Assembly: GCA_002448445.1 (NCBI GenBank)
Contig: DJYC01000030.1
Location: forward strand, 1-11,906
Source: Treponema sp. UBA6988
GTDB taxonomy: Bacteria > Spirochaetota > Spirochaetia > Treponematales > Treponemataceae
Direction of reading: 5' to 3'
DNA length: 11,906 nt
Both the position numbers and the translations under genes were made by a program. The notes under the pieces were generated by a model. It was given only the letters and a program-made list of their open reading frames with translations. It was not told the origin of the DNA and made no database searches. Positions 1 to 7,602 of the stretch are shown in pieces. The stretch's first letter is position 1. The number at the start of each line of letters is the position of its first letter.

Positions 1-763
1 TACCGAATACCATTGCCATAACAGTTACGGCTGTGCCCTTGATTACTCTTTCATCAATATTGTTGAGCTTGCGGTATACGATTGCGCGTTCATTCATCCA
101 AGAACCAAATACTGCGCCAATAGCACCCCACATCTGCTTTTTTGGATCCTGTGGGAAAGCTTCGCCCTTTTCTTTCTTGTACATTACCTTGTACTTGCTT
201 ACAATTTCCTGAAGCTCTTCAGCTGTAAGTTCTGTATCTTCTTTAATTCCGCGGTGTGACTTTACTTCTGAAATGATTTCTTCAAATTTATCATGGTCAA
301 CACCCATTGCAACGTTACCGTACATCTGGATAAAGCGGCGGTATGCGTCCCAAGCAAAACGCGGGTTGTTTGTCTTTTTTGCAAGACCTTCAACAGATTT
401 GTCGTTAAGACCAAGGTTAAGGATTGTGTCCATCATACCAGGCATTGATTCTGCAGCACCTGAGCGGACAGAAACAAGGAGTGGATCCTTTTCGTCGCCG
501 AGCTTTTTGCCCATTGCTTTTTCAAGTTTTGCAAGATACTTTTCAACTTCTGCATCAAGACCTGCAGGGTATTTCTTACCTAACTTGTAATATTCCTGAC
601 AAACGTCAATAGAAATTGTAAATCCCGGGGGTACAGGAAGGCTCAAGGGAGCTTTTGCCATCTGTGCAAGGTTGGCGCCTTTTCCACCGAGTAACGGACG
701 CATTGTTTCATCGCCTTCTGCGTCACCGTTTCCAAAGAAATAAACATATTTGGTTTTAGCCAT
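1..763 (-). CDS. ppdK: Pyruvate, phosphate dikinase, N-terminal part (runs off window start)
   Basis: Catalyses reversible interconversion of pyruvate + ATP + Pi and phosphoenolpyruvate + AMP + PPi in the cytoplasm; in anaerobes it often works in the glycolytic direction with PPi. Only the first 254 residues are visible of a family normally near 880, so this is the nucleotide-binding domain. Seen: FGNGDAEGD near residues 10-18, LLGGKGANLAQM at 24-35 (the Lys-containing ATP-site loop of the family), PVPPGFTI at 43-50, and the diagnostic VSVRSGAAESMPGMMDTILN at 97-116. The ATG at 761-763 is fixed by a GGAGGAC ribosome binding site (minus strand, 765-771). It lies downstream of mgtE in the same direction but has its own promoter. 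The identification is firm; the swivelling phosphohistidine and PEP/pyruvate domains lie outside the window. Confidence 0.97.
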   Translation of the reverse strand, partial: MAKTKYVYFFGNGDAEGDETMRPLLGGKGANLAQMAKAPLSLPVPPGFTISIDVCQEYYKLGKKYPAGLDAEVEKYLAKLEKAMGKKLGDEKDPLLVSVRSGAAESMPGMMDTILNLGLNDKSVEGLAKKTNNPRFAWDAYRRFIQMYGNVAMGVDHDKFEEIISEVKSHRGIKEDTELTAEELQEIVSKYKVMYKKEKGEAFPQDPKKQMWGAIGAVFGSWMNERAIVYRKLNNIDERVIKGTAVTVMAMVFG

Positions 764-791
764 ATGTCCTCCATATATATATGTAAAAACA

Positions 792-820
792 AGTATAGCG
801 TCATTTCATTTTACCGTCAA
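792..820 (-). promoter_or_regulatory. Sigma70-type promoter of ppdK
   Basis: On the minus strand, TTGACG (815-820) and TATACT (792-797) are separated by exactly 17 bp. The predicted start of transcription is near 785, giving a 5' leader of about 22 nt. That leader contains an (AT)5 run at 773-782 and the GGAGGAC ribosome binding site. It implies that ppdK is expressed independently of mgtE. Confidence 0.75.
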
Positions 821-840
821 CAGATACAGGGGTTTAGAAA

Positions 841-1026
841 TCTAAAATTCTGCCTTTTTACTTATTTTTTGCGGCAATTTTTTTTGCAAGGGGCTTTCCG
901 GAGCTTGCCCGCTAACCGCGCGCGGCCTGTCTTGCGCCAGGCGCCTTCGGCCTCCTCCAATCCCTGCCGTGCTTTTACCTGCTGTACGAAACAAAGGCTT
1001 TGCTGCCAAGAGTTTTCCAGAAGCTG
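841..1026. other. Intergenic stretch with GC-rich, hairpin-forming segment between mgtE and ppdK
   Basis: No convincing gene is present. About 896-985 is visibly much richer in G+C than the flanking DNA. It contains nested inverted repeats: GCAAG (896-900) with CTTGC (914-918), the palindrome CCGCGCGCGG (926-935), and CAGGC/GCCTG-type pairs just beyond. An 8-T tract precedes it at 888-895. It sits directly after the mgtE stop codon. It could be a dispersed extragenic repeat of the genome, an unusual terminator for mgtE, or a remnant of foreign DNA. No second copy is visible in this window, so the repeat interpretation is inference. Confidence 0.4.
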
Positions 1027-2400
1027 TTAAAACAAAAGTGCCCGGGCAATCCCAAAGTAAACCAAAAGACTCGTGGCATCTACAATCGTTGTAATGAAAG
1101 GGCTTGCCATAACCGCCGGGTCAAAGCGAAGCTTCTTTGCCAACAGAGGAAGGGAACAGCCGATTATCTTTGCAACAAGAACCGTAGCCGCCATCGTAGA
1201 ACAGACAACAAGAGCAACCCAAAAAGTCACGCCGTCATTTTTCAAAAGCAAATGGTCAACCAGCATAATCTTTGCAAAGCAGACAAGGGAAAGAACAAGG
1301 CCGCACAATACTGCCGTCTGGATTTCCTTCCACAAGACTTTTGGCAAATCCCTAAAGCCAACTTCTTCCAGCGAAAGTGCGCGTATTATCGTAACAGAAG
1401 ACTGGGAACCGGAGTTTCCGCCAGTATCCATAAGCATGGGAATAAATGCCGTAAGCGCCACCTGAACTGCCAGTGCGCTTTCAAAACCGGTTATAATCAT
1501 ACCAGTAAAAGTTGCGCTCACCATAAGCAGCATAAGCCAAACAATCCTGTGGCGGAAGAGATCGAGCGGCGTTGAGCGAAGGTAGGTCTTTTCCGACGGA
1601 GACATACCACCCATTATTTCAATGTCTTCAGTTGCCTCGTCTTCCATAACTTCAAGAGCGTCATCAAAGGAAATAATTCCCACCATACGCCCTTCCCCGT
1701 CAACAACAGGCAGCGCATAGAAGTTATATTTGGAAAGAAGCTTTGCCACCTGCTCCTTGTCCTCGTGCGTCCTCACAGTAATTACGTTGTCCTTCATAAG
1801 ACTGTCTATCTTTATGGAATCATCCTTGGCCAAAAGCAAATCCTTTACGGAAAGCCGGCCCAAGAGTTTCTTGTTCTGCGTAACATAGCAAGTGTAAAAG
1901 GACTTGTTGTCAAAACCACTCTTTCGAATTTGCGCAATTGCCTCACCCACAGTAGAGCCCAGCCTTAGCGAAACATATTCCGTAGACATAATTGAACCGG
2001 CAGAATTCTCTGGGTACTGCAAAAGTTGGTTTATCTCGTTGCGCATTTCGGGGGAAACCTGCTTGAGTATTCTGTCAACAACAATTGCAGGCATCTCGTC
2101 AACCAAGTCTGCCGCATCGTTGGCATACAGGTCGTTAACAATATCCTTAAGTTCTGAATCGGAAAAGCCCCGGATCAGCATCTCCTGGAAGTCGCTGTCC
2201 ATCTCCACAAAAACGTCAGCAGCCTTGTCCTTTGCAATCAGGCGGAACAAAAGCGGAATCTGCTTTTCGTCCACGCGCTCAAAAAGAGCCGCAAGATCGC
2301 CCGCCGCCATCGTGGAAACAATATCCTTAATAGTCGAATACTTTTTTTCTTCAAGAAGACGCTGAACCATCTCCTCGATTTTTACATTGAACTCTGTCAT
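1027..2400 (-). CDS. mgtE: Magnesium transporter MgtE
   Basis: Dimeric inner-membrane Mg2+ channel gated by cytosolic Mg2+. At 457 residues it matches the family's usual length. Domains: N-terminal helical superhelix domain about 1-135; CBS1 about 138-199 and CBS2 about 202-257, which bind Mg2+ and close the pore; a connecting helix near 270-285; five-helix membrane domain 286-457. The signature PMLMDTGGNSGSQSS is at 321-335 and the pore Asp lies in ASPFITTIVDATSL (Asp440). The start is the only plausible one, although the ribosome binding site is poor: GGA lies one base before the ATG. The gene is transcribed divergently from the thioesterase operon, from a promoter at 2561-2589 with a leader of about 150 nt. 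That leader and a possible leader ORF suggest regulation after initiation. I see no match to the M-box magnesium riboswitch. Confidence 0.97.
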   Translation of the reverse strand: MTEFNVKIEEMVQRLLEEKKYSTIKDIVSTMAAGDLAALFERVDEKQIPLLFRLIAKDKAADVFVEMDSDFQEMLIRGFSDSELKDIVNDLYANDAADLVDEMPAIVVDRILKQVSPEMRNEINQLLQYPENSAGSIMSTEYVSLRLGSTVGEAIAQIRKSGFDNKSFYTCYVTQNKKLLGRLSVKDLLLAKDDSIKIDSLMKDNVITVRTHEDKEQVAKLLSKYNFYALPVVDGEGRMVGIISFDDALEVMEDEATEDIEIMGGMSPSEKTYLRSTPLDLFRHRIVWLMLLMVSATFTGMIITGFESALAVQVALTAFIPMLMDTGGNSGSQSSVTIIRALSLEEVGFRDLPKVLWKEIQTAVLCGLVLSLVCFAKIMLVDHLLLKNDGVTFWVALVVCSTMAATVLVAKIIGCSLPLLAKKLRFDPAVMASPFITTIVDATSLLVYFGIARALLF

Positions 2401-2442
2401 TCCATTTTGTATGAGAAATGAGAACTGTAAAAGTGGCTTGCA

Positions 2443-2529
2443 TTAAAGCGAAAGAGTTGCGGAAAAAGCCATGCCGTGCGCCCCAGCCTCTCCGTTTCTA
2501 TGCGAGCCGGAATTACTGTCATCGCCCAT
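2443..2529 (-). CDS. Possible 28-residue leader ORF upstream of mgtE
   Basis: Inside the mgtE leader, an ATG at 2527-2529 is preceded by AGGGGGA with 4 bases between. It opens 28 codons (beginning MGDDSNSGSHRNGEAGAHGM and ending TLSL) and stops with TAA at 2443-2445, 42 bp before the mgtE start. The peptide has three acidic residues, two His and a hydrophobic end, with no signal peptide or known motif. The ribosome binding site is far stronger than that of mgtE itself, which hints at a leader peptide or translational relay. The segment is also fairly GC-rich, so it may instead be a structured RNA or repeat with a chance ORF. No function can be assigned from the sequence. Confidence 0.35.
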   Translation of the reverse strand: MGDDSNSGSHRNGEAGAHGMAFSATLSL

Positions 2530-2560
2530 AGCTTCCCCCTGTCTATTTTTATTTTGCCCG

Positions 2561-2589
2561 ATTATACAAAAAAGAATACCTTTTGTCCA
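2561..2589 (-). promoter_or_regulatory. Sigma70-type promoter of mgtE
   Basis: On the minus strand, TGGACA (2584-2589) and a perfect TATAAT (2561-2566) are separated by 17 bp. Transcription should start near 2554, leaving about 154 nt before mgtE. That leader is long for this compact genome and contains the candidate leader ORF. Confidence 0.75.
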
Positions 2590-2612
2590 TCGCTTAAGTT
2601 TTCCCCCTTCCC

Positions 2613-2641
2613 TTAACATAACCGCCAAAATCTGCTATAAT
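2613..2641 (+). promoter_or_regulatory. Promoter of the thioesterase-lipase-ATP-grasp operon
   Basis: TTAACA (2613-2618) and TATAAT (2636-2641) are separated by 17 bp, and the -10 is extended (TGC directly before TATAAT). The predicted start near 2648 gives a 5' leader of only about 12 nt that carries the AGGA ribosome binding site at 2648-2651. Its -35 element lies about 24 bp from the -35 of the divergent mgtE promoter. Confidence 0.8.
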
Positions 2642-2659
2642 CACCGCAGGAAAAAAGTC

Positions 2660-3082
2660 ATGGAAATAAAGAACTACATGCATACCGTGCATTACTACGA
2701 AACAGACAAAATGGCAATCAGCCACCACTCAAACTACATCAGATGGATGGAAGAAGCCCGAGTGGATTTTCTAGAGCAGATTGGCTGGAGCTTTGAAAAG
2801 ATGGAGGCAATGGGAATTGTTTCGCCAGTCCTTGAAGTAAACTGCCAGTACAAAAAAAGCACCACCTTCAGCGATAAAATACAAATTGCGGTAAAGGTAA
2901 AAGAATTCAAGGGTCTTAAGCTTTGGATTGAATACGAAATGCGCAATGCCGCCACAGGAGAACTATGCGCAATAGGAACAAGCGCCCACTGCTTTATGCA
3001 CACCAACGGCAAACCAATTTTTATGGAAAAGGAATACCCGGAATTTTATTCAATAATGAAAAGCCATGAAATTCAAAAATGA
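2660..3082 (+). CDS. Hotdog-fold acyl-CoA thioesterase, YbgC/FadM type
   Basis: Probably hydrolyses acyl-CoA or acyl-ACP thioesters in the cytoplasm. The protein has 140 residues, the normal size for a single 4HBT hotdog domain. Seen near the N-terminus: HYYETDKMAISHHSNYIRWM, matching the family pattern YxxTDxxGxxxHxxYxxWxEEAR, where the Asp of the TD pair is the usual catalytic residue. The remainder alternates beta-strands as expected (VNCQYKKSTTFSDKIQI, LKLWIEYEMRN). The start is set by AGGA at 2648-2651, eight bases before the ATG, and by the promoter at 2613-2641, which excludes a longer in-frame reading from 2471. Its TGA stop overlaps the ATG of the lipase gene by 4 bp, implying translational coupling. 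The substrate cannot be told from sequence. Confidence 0.9.
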   Translation: MEIKNYMHTVHYYETDKMAISHHSNYIRWMEEARVDFLEQIGWSFEKMEAMGIVSPVLEVNCQYKKSTTFSDKIQIAVKVKEFKGLKLWIEYEMRNAATGELCAIGTSAHCFMHTNGKPIFMEKEYPEFYSIMKSHEIQK

Positions 3083-5223
3083 ATAAAAAGTATTTTTCTG
3101 CCTGCCTGTTATTTTTTATCTTACTCTCATCAGCAAAAACTTCTTTTGCAAAGACTGTCTCCCTGCCTGTAACAGGAATTCCCGGTCTTGTGCCATATAT
3201 CGCAGACATTTCCCTGGACTGGGACGAAGCAGCTTTTGGCAAAAAGAACGCATTCTTCTACAACCACTCCATTGCCAGAATGGCGGCCGTTTTTTCCGAC
3301 AATGCCTATGTTGACGTCCTTGCAAAAAAAGACAATCCCCTTTACAGGACATACAAAACTTTGGGCGTGCAAGACAGCGACATTTTCCTAAAATACAATG
3401 TTGACTACAATGACGCAGAATACGGAATAAACCAATGCGCATTCAGCATAGCGTCAAAGACAATCAGCAGCGCACAAGGGCCAAAGACACTTGTTTTCCT
3501 TATAATACGCGGAACTCCCCTTGGCCCGGAAGAATGGATTTCCAACCTGAACATAAACAATTCCCACAAAGAATCACAGGAAAGTCACGAAGGCTTTTCC
3601 ATTGCAACACAACAAGTCCTTTTATACCTAGATGAATACATAAAAAAGCACAATATCAACACAAAAAATTCATTCATCCTAATAACAGGACACAGCCGCG
3701 GTGCCTCCGTAGCAAACCTTTGTTCTGTTTATCTTGCAGACAGCAAAAAATTCTTGGCAGAAAACATCTATGCGTACACCTTTGCAGCCCCAAACGTTAC
3801 CCCAAAAAAAGTTGACAACCTAAGCCAGTACAAATTCATCTGGAACATTGTAAACGCAGAAGACGTAGTTCCAACCATGCCGCCCAACAGAAGACTCTGG
3901 ACCTTTCAAAAATACGGCAACATCCTTACCCTTGCAAACGCCTGGAACACAAATTATGAAGTTTATAGAAAAGAATATCTTCCCAAGATGAATTCTTATT
4001 TCCACAAATTCTACGGGGAAGACTATTCTCCTTTTAAAACAGGCCCCTTCATTCCCATACTGATTACAAAATTCCTCACTTCCGCTTACCCGGAAATGGG
4101 TAAATTCTACGACGGTTTTTTGCACCCCCACAATTCTGCCGAAAGGTTTATAAAATACCAGGTCTTTTCAGGAAAAACTCCTAAGGATAAGGTTGCAAAC
4201 GTCCTGTCCACTATGGATAAAATAATCAAATCAGATGACAAGCTGGAAAAAAAGGCCCTCTTGTCCAGCATACACATGCACACCATGGAAACATACCTTT
4301 GCTGGCTCCTTGCCCTTGACGAAGAAGAAGTTTACTCCAAGATGAACTGCGAGCTTGTAAGACTTCAGGGCCATGTAAACTGTTCAGTACTGAACGAAAA
4401 AGACGAGGTTGTACTAAAGATTGAAAATTCAAAAGTGATTTTTTCTTCTATAAAGTTTCCTATAATTGCATTTTCAAAATCCATAAACACAAGTTTTATT
4501 GGTTTTCCAAAAAACGCAAACTATAAAATTCTTGTCAGCTCAGACAGCCTTTTAAAGTCTTCATTCTATATTGAAGTGGAAGAATATTCCCCGGATGGCA
4601 TTTATTTGGGTTGCAGCAAAAAAAGGGAATTCTACACAAGGGAAAACAATCTCTACGAATTTTCAAGAGAAAAAAGCATGTCTCAGGATTTTCCCCTTGC
4701 CGTACGAGAGTTTACCTCTGGGGCTGCTCTTGCAACTCAGGAAAAATACGGCTTACGTCCGGACAAAAAATTTTCTTTCCACCCGGAAATTTCTTGGGAC
4801 TTAGACAACCGCATAACCCTTGGCGCAAGAATCGGAACCCAACAAATCTTTGGAACCTTCCTTAGCGACTTTAACATCCACCGCTTTGGAGACTACCTTG
4901 TACTCTGGACAGGCTTTGGTTCACAAAAGAAAATATACTCGCGCTTTTATTGTGACGCAGAAATCTTTACAAAATTTGTATATGTCCTTTCACCGGAAGA
5001 TTCGGCCAGAAACCTGAATCTTGTGCCGGCCCTGCGCTTTAGCACAATCTTCCGCCCCCGAAGCAACAAGCAGCTTTTCCTTTCAGGTGTTTTTGAATTC
5101 AATATAGAAAATTTTAACGATGGTGCCTTTGAAAACAGCATCAAAAGAAATACCATTCCCGGACTAAGCTTGGGAATACCCGTAAAAATCTATCCCACAA
5201 TCCAGGCAGGAGTCAGGTTCTAA
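3079..5223 (+). CDS. Secreted class 3 lipase fused to a C-terminal outer-membrane barrel-like domain
   Basis: A 714-residue exported protein. Residues 1-24 form a signal peptide (charged MNKK, hydrophobic core, SFA cleavage site). An alpha/beta hydrolase domain of the lipase class 3 family spans about 60-410. It has the nucleophile elbow GHSRG at 204-208 (Ser206), a probable catalytic Asp262 in NAEDVVPTMP, and His401 in HTMETY. About 420-510 looks like the beta-sandwich that follows the hydrolase in many bacterial class 3 lipases. About 565-714 is made of alternating amphipathic strands and ends in GVRF with a terminal Phe, the usual barrel-assembly signal. I infer outer-membrane anchoring with the lipase either periplasmic or displayed. 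ATGA overlap with the thioesterase upstream and a 1-bp gap to the ATP-grasp gene place it in a tight operon. The lipase call is strong; the barrel call is moderate. Confidence 0.88.
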   Translation: MNKKYFSACLLFFILLSSAKTSFAKTVSLPVTGIPGLVPYIADISLDWDEAAFGKKNAFFYNHSIARMAAVFSDNAYVDVLAKKDNPLYRTYKTLGVQDSDIFLKYNVDYNDAEYGINQCAFSIASKTISSAQGPKTLVFLIIRGTPLGPEEWISNLNINNSHKESQESHEGFSIATQQVLLYLDEYIKKHNINTKNSFILITGHSRGASVANLCSVYLADSKKFLAENIYAYTFAAPNVTPKKVDNLSQYKFIWNIVNAEDVVPTMPPNRRLWTFQKYGNILTLANAWNTNYEVYRKEYLPKMNSYFHKFYGEDYSPFKTGPFIPILITKFLTSAYPEMGKFYDGFLHPHNSAERFIKYQVFSGKTPKDKVANVLSTMDKIIKSDDKLEKKALLSSIHMHTMETYLCWLLALDEEEVYSKMNCELVRLQGHVNCSVLNEKDEVVLKIENSKVIFSSIKFPIIAFSKSINTSFIGFPKNANYKILVSSDSLLKSSFYIEVEEYSPDGIYLGCSKKREFYTRENNLYEFSREKSMSQDFPLAVREFTSGAALATQEKYGLRPDKKFSFHPEISWDLDNRITLGARIGTQQIFGTFLSDFNIHRFGDYLVLWTGFGSQKKIYSRFYCDAEIFTKFVYVLSPEDSARNLNLVPALRFSTIFRPRSNKQLFLSGVFEFNIENFNDGAFENSIKRNTIPGLSLGIPVKIYPTIQAGVRF

Positions 5224-5224
5224 A

Positions 5225-6604
5225 GTGAACGTATTATTCTACGCATCTTCTTCAAATGAATACGACTCCCAGAACATAGAACGCCTGCGCTCTCCGCAAA
5301 TGGCAGAAGAATGGATAGAGCTTGCATCCCTTCATCCAGAGCATAATTTTTTTATCGTAACGCAGCTGCCCTCCCCTTTTCTTGTAGACACAAAGCCAGA
5401 CTACATTGGAATTGAACAAAGCCTTTGTCCCAACCTTTGCCAAAAAATTCTTGCGCAAACAAGCCCGGAAGAATTTGCAGAGCAAGTGTTAGCCTTTAAG
5501 CCGGACATCTGCATAGCCGCAAGCTTCTGGATTACCCCCTTTGACTGGCTCCCCGTCAGCGATGCAATGATTGCAGAAAAACTTGAAGAAGAAGGCATAA
5601 AAACCTTTTGCCACCCGGCAGAATCAGCATTCATCTGTTTTGACAAGGTACGGACACATCTTTTTCTTGAACAAAACGGATTTTTTGTTCCCAAAGCCGT
5701 TTACATAAACCACTTGGAATATTGGTGCGAACGTCCCCACAAGGAAATAAAAAGCAACGTCTACAAAAACTACAGCCTTTCCAAGATAAGCAAAATGAAT
5801 TTCCCTGTCATCATAAAAGATACAGTTGGGCTTAGCTCTTATTCAATGGAAGTTGCGGTAAGCTACAAGCAAGCCCTTGCCTATTTAAATTCAGGGCGTT
5901 CATCCACAGACAGAATCGTAGAAGAATTCATGCAGGGCATCCAGTTTGGAACGGAAATTTATGGCTTTCCCGGAAATTACATTGTAATGCCGCCTTTTAT
6001 GTTCAGCGTAAACAAATACGGAATCACAAGCCCAAAACAGTGCATCAAATTGGGGCCGGTAACATCTCCATCTTTCCGCCTTAACGAATTGAACCAAATG
6101 CTCTTAGCCCTTGCAGAAAAAATGCAACTGCGCGGAATTGCACAGGTAGACCTTGTCTTTACAAAAGAGGGCTGGCGTATTATAGAAATAAACCCCCGCC
6201 TTTCCGGCATGAGCGAAACCTACGCCATAAGCCTTGGAACAAGCCTTCCCAAGCTGCTTTACAAAATTGCATCAGCAGAATTTTTAAAAAAGACTTTTAC
6301 CCTGGAAATAAAAAATCTTTTGCCAACCCTTAACCTAAAGCTTCCTATCTTAACAAAAGAGCAGTTCACCAAAATAAGCAAAATTCCTTTTGTAAAATGC
6401 GCGCGCCAAATCTTTAACAGAATAGCAAAGCAAGAACGCGAAAAAGGCTATTGCGAAATAATATTTTCATCAGAAGTGCCATCTGCAAGTTTCAAAGACC
6501 TGGAAGACAAGCTAGATTACCTTTACAAAGAATTCCCCGACTCAACGGAAGCAGATTTTTTGGAAACAGCAAAATCCATGATTGCCCTTGTAAAAGAAAA
6601 ATAA
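5225..6604 (+). CDS. ATP-grasp domain ligase of unknown substrate
   Basis: A cytoplasmic 459-residue protein with an ATP-grasp fold, whose members activate a carboxylate as acyl phosphate and join it to an amine or thiol. Seen: a Rossmann-like N-terminal part about 1-140; FPVIIKD with the ATP-binding Lys198; the hinge segment IVEEF at 231-235; and the Mg/ATP triad in AQVDLVF (Asp309) and IIEINPRLSGMSE (Glu321, Asn323, Arg325). This resembles the carbamoyl-phosphate-synthase / D-Ala-D-Ala-ligase side of the superfamily. Residues 360-459 are an extra C-terminal region I do not recognise. It starts at GTG, one base after the lipase stop, with AGG about nine bases upstream inside the lipase end. 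It is the last gene of the operon and its stop lies 2 bp from the stop of a convergent gene. The real substrate is unknown; the linkage to a lipase and a thioesterase hints at lipid or envelope modification, but that is inference. Confidence 0.85.
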   Translation: MNVLFYASSSNEYDSQNIERLRSPQMAEEWIELASLHPEHNFFIVTQLPSPFLVDTKPDYIGIEQSLCPNLCQKILAQTSPEEFAEQVLAFKPDICIAASFWITPFDWLPVSDAMIAEKLEEEGIKTFCHPAESAFICFDKVRTHLFLEQNGFFVPKAVYINHLEYWCERPHKEIKSNVYKNYSLSKISKMNFPVIIKDTVGLSSYSMEVAVSYKQALAYLNSGRSSTDRIVEEFMQGIQFGTEIYGFPGNYIVMPPFMFSVNKYGITSPKQCIKLGPVTSPSFRLNELNQMLLALAEKMQLRGIAQVDLVFTKEGWRIIEINPRLSGMSETYAISLGTSLPKLLYKIASAEFLKKTFTLEIKNLLPTLNLKLPILTKEQFTKISKIPFVKCARQIFNRIAKQEREKGYCEIIFSSEVPSASFKDLEDKLDYLYKEFPDSTEADFLETAKSMIALVKEK

Positions 6605-6606
6605 CC

Positions 6607-7588
6607 CTATAGCAAATTAATATTCCACATAATCATAATACCGTCAAAGCCCCACTTTGCACCAACATATTTTTGCATCAGCGTTTCTTCGGCTTCATAT
6701 TCATCTGTATCGCGCTCAAATTTCCTCTTGCGGCTGACATTCAGCATAAGAAGAAGCGACTGTTTTTCAGTAAGGGTAAACTGCGACATTGCGCCAATCG
6801 AATAAGTCTTAAAAGCTGGGTTGTAGGGCTGGTAAACTTTGTCAAAATCATCTTCGCTGTACCTTCCGCTTATGGAAGAAGAAAGACCCACCATCTTTAG
6901 CTTTGGACCATCAAAGGTATGGGCAAGCATCGCGGAAGCTTCGTAGCGCCAGCCGTTCACACAATCACGCTCTGTTCCGCACACCCAAGGCTCTCCGTCG
7001 TCTGCGCCGGAAAAAGCAACGTAATCCGTGTTAAAGGAAAGCTGAATTATGTTGTGCTTTGGCAAAGGAGCCATTGCCCTGGCACCAAAAGCCATTCCGT
7101 AAAAAAATTCAGAAAAAGAAGTAAGCGGGTCGTATTCACTTTCTGCCGGATTGTAAATTCCAATAAGGTCAACCCAAGTTCCATAGTTCCAGGCCGTGCC
7201 TATGCTGGCCTTTGCAAAAACAGAAAAAAGCGGTGTAATGCTTACGGAAGAAGTATAGCTTGCACCAATTCCCGCAAAAGAAAGCGACATATCTGCCGAA
7301 TTCCTAAAAGAAACAATTCCTTTGGAAAGCGTATGTTTGCATCCGCCTGTCAAAAAAGGAACAGGAACAATAAACAGAGGAATTTGCCTTAAAACTTGAT
7401 TGCTTGAATACCTGTCGTAGTCACTATTTTGCGCAAGCTGCTCACCGTTAACGCTCATGGCAAAAAAGCCAAGGTTAAGGAAAGGCTCAAAACCTTCTTT
7501 GCGTGCTGCCTGGCATTTTAGGGAATTGTCAAAAAAAAAAGAGCATTGCCAAAAGCAAAAATGCCCTAATAGAAATTTTTCTAATCAT
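6607..7588 (-). CDS. Outer-membrane beta-barrel-like protein, reading frame split by a T10 tract
   Basis: As sequenced, an ATG at 7586-7588 begins MIRKISIRAFLLLAMLFFF, a good signal-peptide start, and stops at TGA (7529-7531) right after ten T residues. Removing one T joins it to an uninterrupted downstream frame (7530 to the TAG at 6607) giving a 326-residue protein with a signal peptide ending near KCQA. The mature part is rich in Gly, Ser and aromatic residues in alternating strands (for example GIGASYTSSVSITPL, IIQLSFNTDYVAF, KLKMVGLSSSISGRY) and ends in strand-like IMIMWNINLL, as outer-membrane barrels do. The ATG at 7458 is internal and would give an unexported 283-residue product. The gene is either phase-variable and OFF here, dependent on transcriptional slippage, a recent pseudogene, or affected by a homopolymer sequencing error. 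No specific family recognised. The ribosome binding site is weak. Confidence 0.75.
7531..7540 (-). repeat. Ten-base T homopolymer in the signal-peptide coding region
   Basis: Ten consecutive A on the plus strand (T in the coding strand), between codon 16 (CTC) of the barrel gene and GAC. Ten T gives TTT TTT TTT TGA and a stop; nine T gives three Phe codons followed by Asp in the long frame. Homopolymers of this length are prone to slipped-strand mispairing. Confidence 0.9.
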
Positions 7589-7602
7589 TTTCTGAAGTTT
7601 AG

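Noticed and set aside
773..782. (AT)5 run between the ppdK promoter and its ribosome binding site as a contingency repeat
   Set aside because: Only five dinucleotide units and located downstream of the promoter boxes; too short for likely frequent slippage.
1000..1575. 191-codon open frame on the plus strand opposite mgtE
   Set aside because: It is very rich in Lys, Arg, Asn, Cys and His with no domain or ribosome binding site, and lies fully antisense to a well-recognised mgtE.
2401..2560. M-box (ykoK) magnesium riboswitch in the mgtE leader
   Set aside because: I looked for the conserved M-box blocks and did not find them on the minus strand; a covariance search would be the decisive test.
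2471..2659. 63-codon N-terminal extension of the thioesterase
   Set aside because: It would run through the promoter at 2613-2641, has no hotdog homology, and the ATG at 2660 has a good ribosome binding site and normal family length.
6601..6612. Bidirectional terminator between the convergent ATP-grasp and barrel genes
   Set aside because: Only 2 bp separate the two stop codons and no inverted repeat with a T-run is visible; termination must occur elsewhere or inside the opposing gene.
6607..7458. Barrel gene taken as a complete gene starting at the internal ATG 7458
   Set aside because: That start has no ribosome binding site or signal peptide, while the same frame extends upstream to the T10 tract and joins an ideal signal peptide after a one-base change.
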